28,924 bases of DNA from positions 1 through 28,924 of the forward strand of contig DDIC01000045.1 in assembly GCA_002338335.1 (NCBI GenBank). Reading direction: 5' to 3'. Positions 7,195 through 15,319 of the stretch are shown here, one piece after another. A program made the position numbers and the translations under genes. Below the pieces are notes generated by a model. The model worked only from the letters and a program-made list of their open reading frames with translations, was not told where the DNA came from and did not search any database. How positions within the stretch are numbered: the first letter of the stretch is position 1; each line of letters starts with the position of its first letter. Origin of the DNA: Bacteroidetes bacterium UBA1860. Its GTDB lineage: Bacteria > Bacteroidota > Rhodothermia > Balneolales > Balneolaceae.

Positions 7195-8724
7195 CTACAC
7201 GTCAAAGCTAATTCCTTGAGCAAGCGGAAGCTCAGCTCCCCAATTGATGGTATTGGTTTGTCTGCGCATATACGCCTTCCAAGCGTCGGAGCCAGACTCA
7301 CGTCCACCTCCCGTCTCTTTTTCGCCTCCAAAGGCTCCACCAATCTCTGCTCCACTGGTGCCAATATTGACATTCGCAATCCCACAGTCAGATCCTTGAT
7401 GCGATAAAAAGAGCTCAGATTCACGCATATTCAAGGTGAAGATGGAAGAGCTGAGACCCTGTTTGACATTATTATGTAACGCTACAGCCTCCTCTACAGA
7501 CGAAACACGAATCAGATACAAAATCGGCGCAAATGTTTCTTCTTGAACGATGTCATAATGATTCTCAGCAATGCAAATCGCTGGTTTGACGTAATGCCCA
7601 CCGGCAACAGGTGCGGCAGACCCACGAAGGTCATCACCTCCGTAAAGCACCTCTCCACCTTCTTCAACCACCGCCTTGAGCGCTGCTTGCATCGTCTCGA
7701 CAGCCTGATCGTCAATTAATGGCCCAACCAAGGTCCCTTCTGCCGTGGGGTCTCCAATGGTGATGTTTTTATAAATGGCGAGTAGTCGCTGCTTGACATC
7801 TTCAAAGACAGCGTCATGCACAAATAGGCGACGAGTCGAGGTGCAACGTTGTCCTGCTGTTCCCACAGCACCAAAAACAATCGCACGGATGGCCATTTCT
7901 AGATCGGCTTTATCGCTCACAATCACCGCATTATTTCCCCCCAGTTCAAGCAAGCTCTTCCCGAGACGTGCTCCTACCACTTGCGCAACTTCTTTACCCA
8001 TTCTAATGGATCCAGTTGCAGATATCAACGGTAGTCGTGTGTCATGTGTGCACCATTCACCTACCTCACGATCGCCCTGAATGAGGTTAAAAACACCCTC
8101 AGGAACATCATTGTCTGCGAGTACACCTGCAATAATTTGCTGCACGGCAATTCCACACAAAGGGGCTTTCTCACTTGGCTTCCAGATCACCACATCACCG
8201 CAAACAGCTGCCACCATTGCATTCCAAGAATAGACCGCGACAGGGAAGTTAAAGGCAGACATCACGCCGACAATTCCAAGAGGATGCCATTGCTCATACA
8301 TTCTGTGAAGAGGTCTCTCGGAATGCATGGTTAGCCCATACAATTGTCGCGATAACCCCACGGCAAAATCACAAATATCGATCATCTCTTGGACTTCGCC
8401 AAGACCTTCTTGATAGATTTTCCCCATCTCTTGACTCACCAACAAGCCTAGAGCCTCTTTGTACTCACGCAAGGCATCTCCAATTTGACGGACGATTTCG
8501 CCACGTTGAGGTGCAGGCATCATTCTCCAAGACTCAAATGCGCTCTGAGCAGTGCTCACCACGTGCTCATACTCTTCTCGTGTTGTAGCCCGAACTTGCC
8601 CTAGGACTGCGCCATCAATGGGACTTCGCGCATCAAATGCATCTCCTTCTCCAAAAAATGATTGGCCAGTTGAGGTTCCTAGGGCAGGGCCCTTTCCGTC
8701 AAAGATTTGAGTCAAAAAATCCAT
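7195..8724 (-). CDS. amaB: ALDH7-type aldehyde dehydrogenase (alpha-aminoadipate semialdehyde / piperideine-6-carboxylate dehydrogenase)
   Basis: The 509-residue product is a full-length NAD(P)+-dependent aldehyde dehydrogenase of the antiquitin (ALDH7) group. Diagnostic blocks are EMGKIYQEGLGEVQEMIDIC (residues 99-118), PLGIVGVMSAFNFPVAVYSW (148-167), the general base Glu260 in LELGGNN, the catalytic Cys294 in GTAGQRCTSTRR, and a C-terminal stretch with TSGAEIGGAFGGEKETGGGR. Characterised relatives oxidise alpha-aminoadipate semialdehyde in lysine degradation, giving alpha-aminoadipate; betaine aldehyde and lipid aldehydes are also used by some. The substrate here is therefore inferred. No other lysine catabolic gene is adjacent. 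Its start codon overlaps an ATG of the divergent SpoU gene in CCATGG. Confidence 0.9.
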   Translation of the reverse strand: MDFLTQIFDGKGPALGTSTGQSFFGEGDAFDARSPIDGAVLGQVRATTREEYEHVVSTAQSAFESWRMMPAPQRGEIVRQIGDALREYKEALGLLVSQEMGKIYQEGLGEVQEMIDICDFAVGLSRQLYGLTMHSERPLHRMYEQWHPLGIVGVMSAFNFPVAVYSWNAMVAAVCGDVVIWKPSEKAPLCGIAVQQIIAGVLADNDVPEGVFNLIQGDREVGEWCTHDTRLPLISATGSIRMGKEVAQVVGARLGKSLLELGGNNAVIVSDKADLEMAIRAIVFGAVGTAGQRCTSTRRLFVHDAVFEDVKQRLLAIYKNITIGDPTAEGTLVGPLIDDQAVETMQAALKAVVEEGGEVLYGGDDLRGSAAPVAGGHYVKPAICIAENHYDIVQEETFAPILYLIRVSSVEEAVALHNNVKQGLSSSIFTLNMRESELFLSHQGSDCGIANVNIGTSGAEIGGAFGGEKETGGGRESGSDAWKAYMRRQTNTINWGAELPLAQGISFDV

Positions 8725-8743
8725 GGATATCCTATTTTGTGTT

Positions 8744-9580
8744 ATGCATCGTCTTTCCGAATCCCAATGTACGTCTTGGGCAAAGCTCCATCAACGCAAA
8801 GTTCGTAAAAACTTAGGCCAATGTTTAGTCGAAGGTCACAGGTCTGTCACGCAGGTCCTTCAAAATGGGCAGATTTCGGTGCACCATATCATTGTGTCTA
8901 TGGACGAAGTTGAGGATCCTTCCTCACAACTAGTTCCCTCCCTACGTGAGATGGGAGTTCCTACTGAATCGATTCTCTTGGCCACTCCAACACAGTGCAA
9001 AAAGCTGAGTGATACACCCTCTCCACAGACGGTATTCGCCCTTGTCGATATCCCAGAGGAATGGGATGTTGCTCGTGGATTTGAGTCATTGGCCGCGCAA
9101 TCTCAAAGTCTTGTCTTGTTACTAGACGATATTCAAGACCCGGGTAATATGGGTACGATTTTACGGTCTGCCATTTGGTTTGGCGTGGATGCTGTACTAT
9201 GCACTCCAGGGTGTGCCGATCCATGGAATTCGAAAGTCGTTCGAAGTTTAGCAGGGGCATTAGGCGTCATCTCTATTGGACAGATCCCATACGAGTGGGT
9301 AGAATCTATTCCGGAATCGCATGTTCTCTGTGGACTAGATATGGCCAAAGAAGCGATCCCATTACATAGTGTTGATTGGCCATCCCACACCATTCTTGCG
9401 ATTGGCAATGAGGGCAATGGACTCTGTGATACCACACGAAGAGCGCTGGAAACACAGATTCACATTCCTCCAGCCCGAGGTTCAAAGCCCGAGGAGTCCT
9501 CACACACTCCAGGCGTTGAAAGTTTGAATGCTGCGATTGCAACATCGATCGCATTATATGGCTATCGCCAAAAGCCTTAA
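8744..9580 (+). CDS. TrmH/SpoU-family RNA 2'-O-methyltransferase
   Basis: The product of about 278 residues is a SPOUT-class RNA ribose methyltransferase. The N-terminal substrate-binding part (KLHQRKVRKNLGQCLVEGHR) is the usual RNA-binding lead. The catalytic domain shows motif 1 (DDIQDPGNMGTILRSAIWFG), motif 2 (AIGNEGNGL) and motif 3 (IPPARG...VESLNAAIA), which form the knotted SAM site. Targets in this subfamily are 23S rRNA or tRNA nucleotides, and sequence alone does not say which. ATG 8744 is preferred over an in-frame ATG at 8723 because the extra seven residues (MDILFCV) are not family-like. It diverges from the ALDH gene with only 19 bases between start codons. Confidence 0.9.
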   Translation: MHRLSESQCTSWAKLHQRKVRKNLGQCLVEGHRSVTQVLQNGQISVHHIIVSMDEVEDPSSQLVPSLREMGVPTESILLATPTQCKKLSDTPSPQTVFALVDIPEEWDVARGFESLAAQSQSLVLLLDDIQDPGNMGTILRSAIWFGVDAVLCTPGCADPWNSKVVRSLAGALGVISIGQIPYEWVESIPESHVLCGLDMAKEAIPLHSVDWPSHTILAIGNEGNGLCDTTRRALETQIHIPPARGSKPEESSHTPGVESLNAAIATSIALYGYRQKP

Positions 9581-9607
9581 CACAAATTTTTTGTTCTCCC
9601 GTTGAAG

Positions 9608-9638
9608 TTGATCTTCTGCTCACTTACTATCCTATAAT
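9608..9638 (+). promoter_or_regulatory. Possible promoter for the PIN-PhoH gene
   Basis: TTGATC (9608-9613) and TATAAT (9633-9638) are separated by 19 bases and lie 28 bases before the start codon at 9666. The -10 hexamer is a perfect sigma-70-type match, but Bacteroidota sigma factors prefer TAnnTTTG, so this is tentative. Confidence 0.3.
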
Positions 9639-9665
9639 CATTGTTCTTAACTAAACTGTTGCTCC

Positions 9666-11192
9666 ATGCCTACCTCGACCTCTGGCAAACAAGCCAGCGT
9701 CAAGAAAGACAAACCCAAGAGATCTAGCACAACCCCAAAATCCTCAAGCGCAACACCCCAAGCGACCAAGACCAAGACAAAGAAGAAGGCCACGACGCCT
9801 AACCCCAAAACAACCTCGACCAAAGCTGTTGTTAAAAGGACGACCAAGCCTTCAAAAAAGGCTATAAACACTTCCAAGGTCTTTGTCCTGGACACCTCGG
9901 TACTTCTGTATGATTCAGAAGCTGTTCGGAATTTTCAAGAGCACGATGTAGCGATTCCGATTACGGTCCTTGAAGAGCTCGATACGTTCAAAAAGGGGAA
10001 TAGCGTGACGAATCTCCATGCTCGTGAACTCATTCGATACCTTGACAAGATATCGGGTGACAACAAAATGATGCGCGAGTGGATTCCATTGAATGGTCGT
10101 TCCTCTGGTAGAATTAAGGTGGTAACAGAGGACGGAGGCAACGGACTTGACGCAAACAAAGCGTTTGGCTCGGCCAAAAATGATCATCGCATCTTGAATG
10201 CCGCTTTACGTTTGAAAGAAACAGAGGTGGGGCGACGTGTTATTTTGGTCTCAAAAGATATTAATCTGAGGCTTAAGGCTCGCGCAATGGACCTTGAAGC
10301 AGAGGATTATGAAACGGTACGAGTCAAAGATATCGATCATCTCTATCGAGGTCGTACCACACTGGAGCTCACAGATCCTACGCCGATCCAAGAGTTGTAT
10401 GCACATGGCTCAATACCTGCCGATGCCGTATTGACCGAACCGGCGATCAAGAACCATTATTACTTACTCAAACATAATTCTGCCTCTGCACTGGCGACCT
10501 ATGGCCACGACTCAGGATCGCTTGAACTTCTTCACAAGATGACTGCGTATGGGGTGGTGCCACGTAATGCAGAGCAAACCTTTGCACTGCATGCAGTTCT
10601 AAACCCAAAAGTACCCTTGGTAACCATTACCGGAGCTGCGGGGACTGGGAAGACGTTGTTGGCCCTTGCAGGTGCTCTGGAGCAACGCAGTGAGTATCGC
10701 CAAATTTACCTTGCCCGCCCCATTGTGCCCTTAAGCAATAGGGATTTAGGCTATTTGCCTGGCGATGTAAAATCCAAAATAGATCCCTACATGCAACCGC
10801 TTTGGGATAATTTGAGCATTATCAAAAATCAGTTCAGTGAATCGAGCAAGCAGTTCAAAAAAATTGATGAAATGGTGCAATCGGAAAAGCTGACCATTGT
10901 TCCGCTAGCATATATCCGTGGGCGAAGCTTATCCAACGTGATCTTTATTATTGATGAGGCTCAAAATCTTACCCCCCACGAAATCAAGACGATTATCACG
11001 AGGGCAGGGGAGCAAACAAAAATCATCTTTACAGGAGATATTTTCCAAATTGACACACCGTATCTAGACGCTGAAAGTAACGGATTATCGTATCTGGTGG
11101 ATCGACTTGCCGATAGTGATTTGTATGCTCATGTGGGCCTCGAAAAAGGGGAGCGCTCTCAACTAGCCAACGTCGCAAGTACGCTTCTCTAG
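9666..11192 (+). CDS. PIN domain-PhoH ATPase fusion (YlaK-like) with basic N-terminal tail
   Basis: The 508-residue product combines an N-terminal PIN ribonuclease-like domain with a C-terminal PhoH ATPase, the arrangement called PhoH2 or YlaK-like. The PIN domain begins at VFVLDTSVLLYDSEA (from residue 72) and continues through ITVLEELDTFKKG. The PhoH domain has Walker A TGAAGTGKT near residue 320-330, ARPIVPLSNRDLGYLPG, and Walker B FIIDEAQNLTP with FTGDIFQID. Characterised PhoH2 proteins are RNA helicase/ribonucleases. Unusually, residues 1-70 form a low-complexity tail of Lys, Thr, Ser, Pro and Ala that resembles a histone H1 tail. The stop codon overlaps that of the convergent murI in a shared CTAG. 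Confidence 0.92.
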   Translation: MPTSTSGKQASVKKDKPKRSSTTPKSSSATPQATKTKTKKKATTPNPKTTSTKAVVKRTTKPSKKAINTSKVFVLDTSVLLYDSEAVRNFQEHDVAIPITVLEELDTFKKGNSVTNLHARELIRYLDKISGDNKMMREWIPLNGRSSGRIKVVTEDGGNGLDANKAFGSAKNDHRILNAALRLKETEVGRRVILVSKDINLRLKARAMDLEAEDYETVRVKDIDHLYRGRTTLELTDPTPIQELYAHGSIPADAVLTEPAIKNHYYLLKHNSASALATYGHDSGSLELLHKMTAYGVVPRNAEQTFALHAVLNPKVPLVTITGAAGTGKTLLALAGALEQRSEYRQIYLARPIVPLSNRDLGYLPGDVKSKIDPYMQPLWDNLSIIKNQFSESSKQFKKIDEMVQSEKLTIVPLAYIRGRSLSNVIFIIDEAQNLTPHEIKTIITRAGEQTKIIFTGDIFQIDTPYLDAESNGLSYLVDRLADSDLYAHVGLEKGERSQLANVASTLL

Positions 11193-12085
11193 GATCCTAG
11201 AGTAAGGTGTCTGACGTTCGCGATTCGCTCGCCTAAAATACGCTCGGCTAGCCCTTGCACATGATCTGGGCGATCTGTTACCCAACACTCTAGCCAATCT
11301 GAGGTGTTTTGAGAAGATTCGTCGGGAGAATGTAGTAGGTGATTCTTTTGTAGCTCAAGCTTTAATGTCCTCGCCACAGCTTCGCCAGAATCGATGATCA
11401 ACGGAGATGAGCTTAACTCTGACGCAATGGCATCCTTGAACAATGGATAATGGGTACAACCAAGGATTAAGGCGTCCATTGGAGGGTTTTGCAACGGTTC
11501 AAGGTAGGTAGACAAGGTATAGCGAACGACCTCACTTTGTCCATCCCATCCCTCCTCTGCTAGTGGTACAAGGAGGGGACACGCTTGGCTGAGCACGCGT
11601 AGATTGGGCCATGCATGTTTGAGTTGTCGTTCATACGCTTGGGATGCAATGGTTGCGGTCGTGCCCAACACTCCGACAGTGTGCGTTGGGTTAGTGGGCG
11701 ACGGATTAATGGGCATTGGATGTTGCTCCTGAGACCTAAGATGGTGAAGAGTTGCATCAACACCGGCTGTCAGTACATCGATGATGGGGGCAACCCCCTT
11801 TTGGCTTGCAAGGACCTCATGCGCAAGCGCTGAGACTGTATTACATGCCACCACAATGGCCTTAACATCTTCTGTCTCCATTTTAGCCAAAATTTCACGC
11901 GTGTACTGCTGAATCACATCCTTCGATTTACTTCCATAAGGCACCCGAGCCGTATCTCCTAGGTAGAGGATTCTTTCTTGAGGCAATGCCCGGTGAATTG
12001 CCTTGGCAACGGTCAAGCCCCCCACACCTGAGTCAAAAACACCGATGGGCCTTTGGGTGTGATTCGTTGAAGGATGGTCGTTCAT
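11189..12085 (-). CDS. murI: Glutamate racemase
   Basis: The 298-residue product interconverts L- and D-glutamate, supplying D-glutamate for peptidoglycan in the cytoplasm. Family signatures are GVFDSGVGGLTVAKAI (residues 15-30), the first catalytic cysteine Cys81 in VVACNTVSALA, and the second, Cys210, in LGCTHYPLF. A segment at about residues 117-135 (QEQHPMPINPSPTNPTH) looks like a loop insertion relative to typical enzymes. It is probably the last gene of the icd-like/gatC/flippase/murI run, 51 bases behind the flippase. Placement with a polysaccharide flippase fits a cell-envelope role. Confidence 0.95.
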   Translation of the reverse strand: MNDHPSTNHTQRPIGVFDSGVGGLTVAKAIHRALPQERILYLGDTARVPYGSKSKDVIQQYTREILAKMETEDVKAIVVACNTVSALAHEVLASQKGVAPIIDVLTAGVDATLHHLRSQEQHPMPINPSPTNPTHTVGVLGTTATIASQAYERQLKHAWPNLRVLSQACPLLVPLAEEGWDGQSEVVRYTLSTYLEPLQNPPMDALILGCTHYPLFKDAIASELSSSPLIIDSGEAVARTLKLELQKNHLLHSPDESSQNTSDWLECWVTDRPDHVQGLAERILGERIANVRHLTLGS

Positions 12086-12136
12086 AATCTTGATTCCTGG
12101 AGCGTTAGAAGTCTCCTCTAGGTGCTTGGGTGTAAT

Positions 12137-13735
12137 TTATGAGCCTTTACGATCTGAATCCGATGCAAAGCGAGGGACTATCTTGGCCAAAATAGTACGA
12201 ATTCCTCTTTTCGCATCTTTGGATATGGGTAAGATAACCAAACCCAATCCGTAAAGCGCCACAAGGGGGAGTGTGACGATTACCCCTTCCAGTGCAAGCT
12301 CTATCCATGGATAGGGAGCTGCCCACTCCCCGAATGATAAAAGGTTCGCAGAAAACTTTGGAACAACATACATGAGCCCCGCGAAGGGGAGGAGCATCAA
12401 TCCATACCCAAACACTGCTCTTGTGAATGGGTGTAACCCAAGCCCATGCCATACGACGATAAGTTTTACACCATTATAGAGAACCAAAGAGCATGTGGTT
12501 GCCAAGGCAGCACCCTGAAGACCAAATAGAGGAATAAAGGTAGCATTAAGCCCCAATGAGATCCCCATGAGTGCAAGAATGGTCCAAAGATCGATGGTAA
12601 AATATTTTGAGTGAACCAAAATAGAGCCGTTGAGCCCCGCAAACGTATCAATGAGCCTTCCTATGGCTAACCAAAAGAAAATCCAACGACTCGCTCGATA
12701 GGCTTCCGGTAGTAACGAAAACACAAACTCTAGGTTTACCCAAATCACCATCGTAATGAAGAACCCCATCATAATGCCATTCATAGAGGTCTTCTGATAG
12801 ATCTGCTGAACGGTTGACAGGTCATTTTTTTGCATGGCATCTGCAATAAGTGGTGTGCCAATTCGCTCAAGTGAACGCAGGGGCACTGTCATGACAGAGA
12901 CCATGTAATAAGACATTGCATAGATGGCGGTTTCGCGAAGCCCTAGAAGAGAGCCAATCATTAAGATGTCAATGTTCATCACAACTAAGCCCGCAAATCC
13001 ACCAAAAAGGGTAAAGCCCGAATACTTCACGAGTAGCTTTTTGAAGCCACGAGAAAAGGGTTTTGGGCTATCTGATGGTACAGGCTTGCCATCGCGTTCC
13101 AAGGGTCGAAACAGGCCATATGAGATCACTTTCCAAAGCATGTAGATGGAAGAAACGCCATAAATCGAGACAAATAGGATCACAAATTGAGGGAATGTGA
13201 GCCATTGCTGCCACATTACCAACAGCAAAGCGATAAGAAGGCCTCGAAGAATGATTTCGGAGGAAACCAGCCCAGAAACAGAATCCTTCATGGATCGAAG
13301 GAAACTGTTGAGGATTTCATAATAAATAATGAACAGTGTCATCGGTAAGGTCCACCGCTTATAATCCAAAAAGAGGGCCGATTCTTTAGCGTAATACCCC
13401 GTAATGAAGGGTTCTAAAGCAAAAAACAGTCCAACATAAAGCCCAAACCCAGCCAGAGGGACAGCAAAGGAGAGTTTAATAAACCGAGACCGTCTTGAGG
13501 GAAAGTCCTCCACAGCAGGCATAAATCTCAGAATCGCCCCCCGAAAGCCAAGAGATCCTAGATGGGCTCCAATCATAGTGAAGGACGTAAAGAGTTTGAT
13601 CAGTCCAAACTCCTCTGGAGCAAGAATTCTGGGGTACAGAAAAAGTGTGGTAATCACACCCAATCCAATGCCAGCATAGCTTAGGATGGTATTTTTGAGC
13701 GCTTGTCGGAAGAGAATGCCCAATGGCTTACTCAA
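12137..13735 (-). CDS. Polysaccharide/oligosaccharide flippase (Wzx/MATE-like fold)
   Basis: The 532-residue product is a multi-pass inner-membrane protein with about 12-14 hydrophobic helices, no signal peptide and an opening (ILFRQALKNTILSYAGIGLG) typical of polysaccharide biosynthesis/export proteins of the MOP superfamily. These flip lipid-linked glycans across the inner membrane; the glycan here is unknown. Translation seems to begin at TTG (13733-13735): the first internal ATG would delete about 50 conserved residues. This TTG overlaps the end of gatC by 8 bases, suggesting translational coupling. Another in-frame TTG at 13721-13723 is possible. No glycosyltransferase genes are adjacent, so it is not in a classic O-antigen cluster. 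Confidence 0.85.
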   Translation of the reverse strand: MSKPLGILFRQALKNTILSYAGIGLGVITTLFLYPRILAPEEFGLIKLFTSFTMIGAHLGSLGFRGAILRFMPAVEDFPSRRSRFIKLSFAVPLAGFGLYVGLFFALEPFITGYYAKESALFLDYKRWTLPMTLFIIYYEILNSFLRSMKDSVSGLVSSEIILRGLLIALLLVMWQQWLTFPQFVILFVSIYGVSSIYMLWKVISYGLFRPLERDGKPVPSDSPKPFSRGFKKLLVKYSGFTLFGGFAGLVVMNIDILMIGSLLGLRETAIYAMSYYMVSVMTVPLRSLERIGTPLIADAMQKNDLSTVQQIYQKTSMNGIMMGFFITMVIWVNLEFVFSLLPEAYRASRWIFFWLAIGRLIDTFAGLNGSILVHSKYFTIDLWTILALMGISLGLNATFIPLFGLQGAALATTCSLVLYNGVKLIVVWHGLGLHPFTRAVFGYGLMLLPFAGLMYVVPKFSANLLSFGEWAAPYPWIELALEGVIVTLPLVALYGLGLVILPISKDAKRGIRTILAKIVPRFASDSDRKGS

Positions 13736-14015
13736 TCACTTTTGGAACCCGGAAATAATCTGAATCCGCATCGGGTGCATTACGAAGTGCATCATCGTGT
13801 GGAACGGGGGGCTCTGGGACATCAGGACGCAGCCTCGTTTCAAAATCGAATACATGCTCTAAGGGTTCGACATTGGAGGTGTCAATTTGATTGAGCTCGT
13901 CCATGTAGGACAAAATCTTGTTAAGATCCTTTTGGGCTTGTGTCGCTTCTTGTTCCGTAAGCTCAAGTCGTGCAAGTTTGGCGATATAATGAACATCTTC
14001 AAGAGTGACAGACAT
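13728..14015 (-). CDS. gatC: Asp-tRNA(Asn)/Glu-tRNA(Gln) amidotransferase subunit C
   Basis: The 95-residue product matches GatC, the small stabilising subunit of the GatCAB complex that converts misacylated Glu-tRNA(Gln) or Asp-tRNA(Asn). The opening VTLEDVHYIAKLARLELTEQE, the segment LNKILSYMDELNQIDTSNVEPLEHV, and the ending with LRPDVPE...YFRVPKVIE are all family hallmarks. gatA and gatB are not in this window, so the complex is encoded from separate loci. It lies 44 bases after the icd-like gene and overlaps the flippase start by 8 bases, so the genes are very likely cotranscribed. Confidence 0.95.
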   Translation of the reverse strand: MSVTLEDVHYIAKLARLELTEQEATQAQKDLNKILSYMDELNQIDTSNVEPLEHVFDFETRLRPDVPEPPVPHDDALRNAPDADSDYFRVPKVIE

Positions 14016-14059
14016 AAAAGTAGGCTGGTGTTGTGTCTAGAATCTAGGGGTAATCTACG

Positions 14060-15067
14060 TCAAGGAGATAGAACGTTGCAAATGGCCTCAGTAAAACTCA
14101 ATGTATTACCCTGTCCCCCAATATCGGCTGTACACTCGTCTTTGTGCTCTTGCAGAACGGTGTAGATTGCAGCTCGAATACGCTCCGCTGTTTTGGTTTG
14201 CTCAAGGTGTTCAAGCATCATCACCGCTGAGAACAAAAAGGCCAGAGGATTGGCCAGTCCCTTTCCAGCAATATCGGGCGCTGAGCCGTGGACGGCTTCA
14301 AATATGGCTGCATTTTCACCCAAATTACCTGCACCGGTGACACCAAGCCCTCCAACCAATCCTGAGGCCAGGTCAGAAAGGATATCCCCAAACATATTGG
14401 TTGTGACAATCACATCAAATTGCTCGGGTCGCATGACCATTTGCATGGCCATATTATCGATGATCAGATCTTCAAACTGAATTGCTGGATACTCCATTGC
14501 GATCTCTTTTCCTACCTCGAGAAATAACCCGGTCGTGAATTTTAGGATATTAGCCTTATGGATGAGGCTCACTTTTTTTCGCCCATGCTGCACAGCATAT
14601 TCAAAAGCAGCTTTGATGATTCTCTCACTTGCCTTTCGAGAGACGACGGCAACACTTTCCGCTTCTATCCCTTCTTGGACCCACGTTTCTCGTCCGATAT
14701 ACAACCCTTGTGTATTTTCGCGGAAAAGAACCATACCTACATGTCGAAAAGGGGTGTCGATACCTGGAAGGGTTCTTGCGGGTCGAATATTGGCAAATAA
14801 GTCAAAATGTTGACGAAGAGCGACGTTAATGGATCGAAATCCTGCGCCAATTGGGGTTGTAAGGGGTCCCTTTAACGCAACACGATGACGCTCAATAGCC
14901 TCGATGGTCCCATCAGGTAATGGACTTCCATGGGTAGCGACCGCGCCTTCTCCTGCAGCACATTCCACCCATTGGATATCAGCCTGAGCCGTTTTGAAGA
15001 TCTGTTGGATGGATTGGGTGATTTCAGGGCCAATTCCATCGCCTGGAATGAGAACTACATGAGGCAT
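14060..15067 (-). CDS. Isocitrate/isopropylmalate dehydrogenase family, probably NAD-dependent isocitrate dehydrogenase
   Basis: The 335-residue product is a beta-decarboxylating dehydrogenase. It opens with HVVLIPGDGIGPEIT and carries the substrate-loop sequence LTTPIGAGFRSINVALRQHF, the arginines of FANIRPARTLPG, RENTQGLYIG, the catalytic lysine in SLIHKANILKFTTGLF, and the metal-binding aspartates in TTNMFGDILSDLAS. The SxN loop (GFRSINVALR) fits short NAD-type isocitrate dehydrogenases better than LeuB. Homoisocitrate dehydrogenase is a close alternative that sequence inspection cannot exclude. It heads the minus-strand run with gatC, and an exact TAnnTTTG element lies 72 bases upstream, shared as a divergent control region with the Hc1 gene. 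Confidence 0.85.
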   Translation of the reverse strand: MPHVVLIPGDGIGPEITQSIQQIFKTAQADIQWVECAAGEGAVATHGSPLPDGTIEAIERHRVALKGPLTTPIGAGFRSINVALRQHFDLFANIRPARTLPGIDTPFRHVGMVLFRENTQGLYIGRETWVQEGIEAESVAVVSRKASERIIKAAFEYAVQHGRKKVSLIHKANILKFTTGLFLEVGKEIAMEYPAIQFEDLIIDNMAMQMVMRPEQFDVIVTTNMFGDILSDLASGLVGGLGVTGAGNLGENAAIFEAVHGSAPDIAGKGLANPLAFLFSAVMMLEHLEQTKTAERIRAAIYTVLQEHKDECTADIGGQGNTLSFTEAICNVLSP

Positions 15068-15138
15068 AACCGGTCATTAATTGAGTGAATTTGTGACAAA
15101 ATCCAGGCGATGTGCGTCCAACACACACCGAAAGGACT

Positions 15139-15146
15139 CAAAAATA
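15139..15146 (-). promoter_or_regulatory. -7 promoter element for the icd-like gene
   Basis: On the minus strand this reads TATTTTTG, an exact match to the Bacteroidota -7 consensus TAnnTTTG, 72 bases before the start codon. A T-rich stretch lies where the -33 box is expected. The same ten bases (TATTTTTGAG) occur in the opposite orientation at 15222-15231 in front of Hc1. Confidence 0.5.
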
Positions 15147-15198
15147 GCCCCATTTCATTAAAAAAAAGGCCAAAAACACGTTTTTTTTGATTCGTCAA

Positions 15199-15214
15199 CG
15201 TGCATTTATGCACG
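15199..15214. promoter_or_regulatory. Palindromic operator candidate in the Hc1 promoter
   Basis: CGTGCAT (15199-15205) and ATGCACG (15208-15214) form a perfect 7-base inverted repeat separated by TT. It falls exactly between the expected -33 and -7 positions of the Hc1 promoter. A second, wider inverted repeat (GATTCGT 15189-15195, ACGAATC 15212-15218) shares its right arm. This is good geometry for a repressor site; the regulator is unknown. Confidence 0.5.
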
Positions 15215-15221
15215 AATCTGT

Positions 15222-15229
15222 TATTTTTG
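15222..15229 (+). promoter_or_regulatory. -7 promoter element for the Hc1 gene
   Basis: TATTTTTG is an exact match to TAnnTTTG and lies 95 bases before the preferred Hc1 start codon, predicting a leader of roughly 85-90 bases. The matching TTTG box 19-21 bases upstream is not clear; the palindrome occupies that place, which would suit an activator- or repressor-controlled promoter. Confidence 0.5.
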
Positions 15230-15314
15230 AGTAATGTGAGTGATTTGACAAGACAATGAATACAACTCACAACCTGTGTTTTTCATGGGATTCTGCTAAC
15301 CAACAACCAAACAT

Positions 15315-15319
15315 GGAGG
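15315..15319 (+). promoter_or_regulatory. Shine-Dalgarno that decides the Hc1 start
   Basis: GGAGG lies five bases before ATG 15325. It overlaps a second in-frame ATG at 15313, which has no comparable site, so it favours 15325. Confidence 0.6.
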
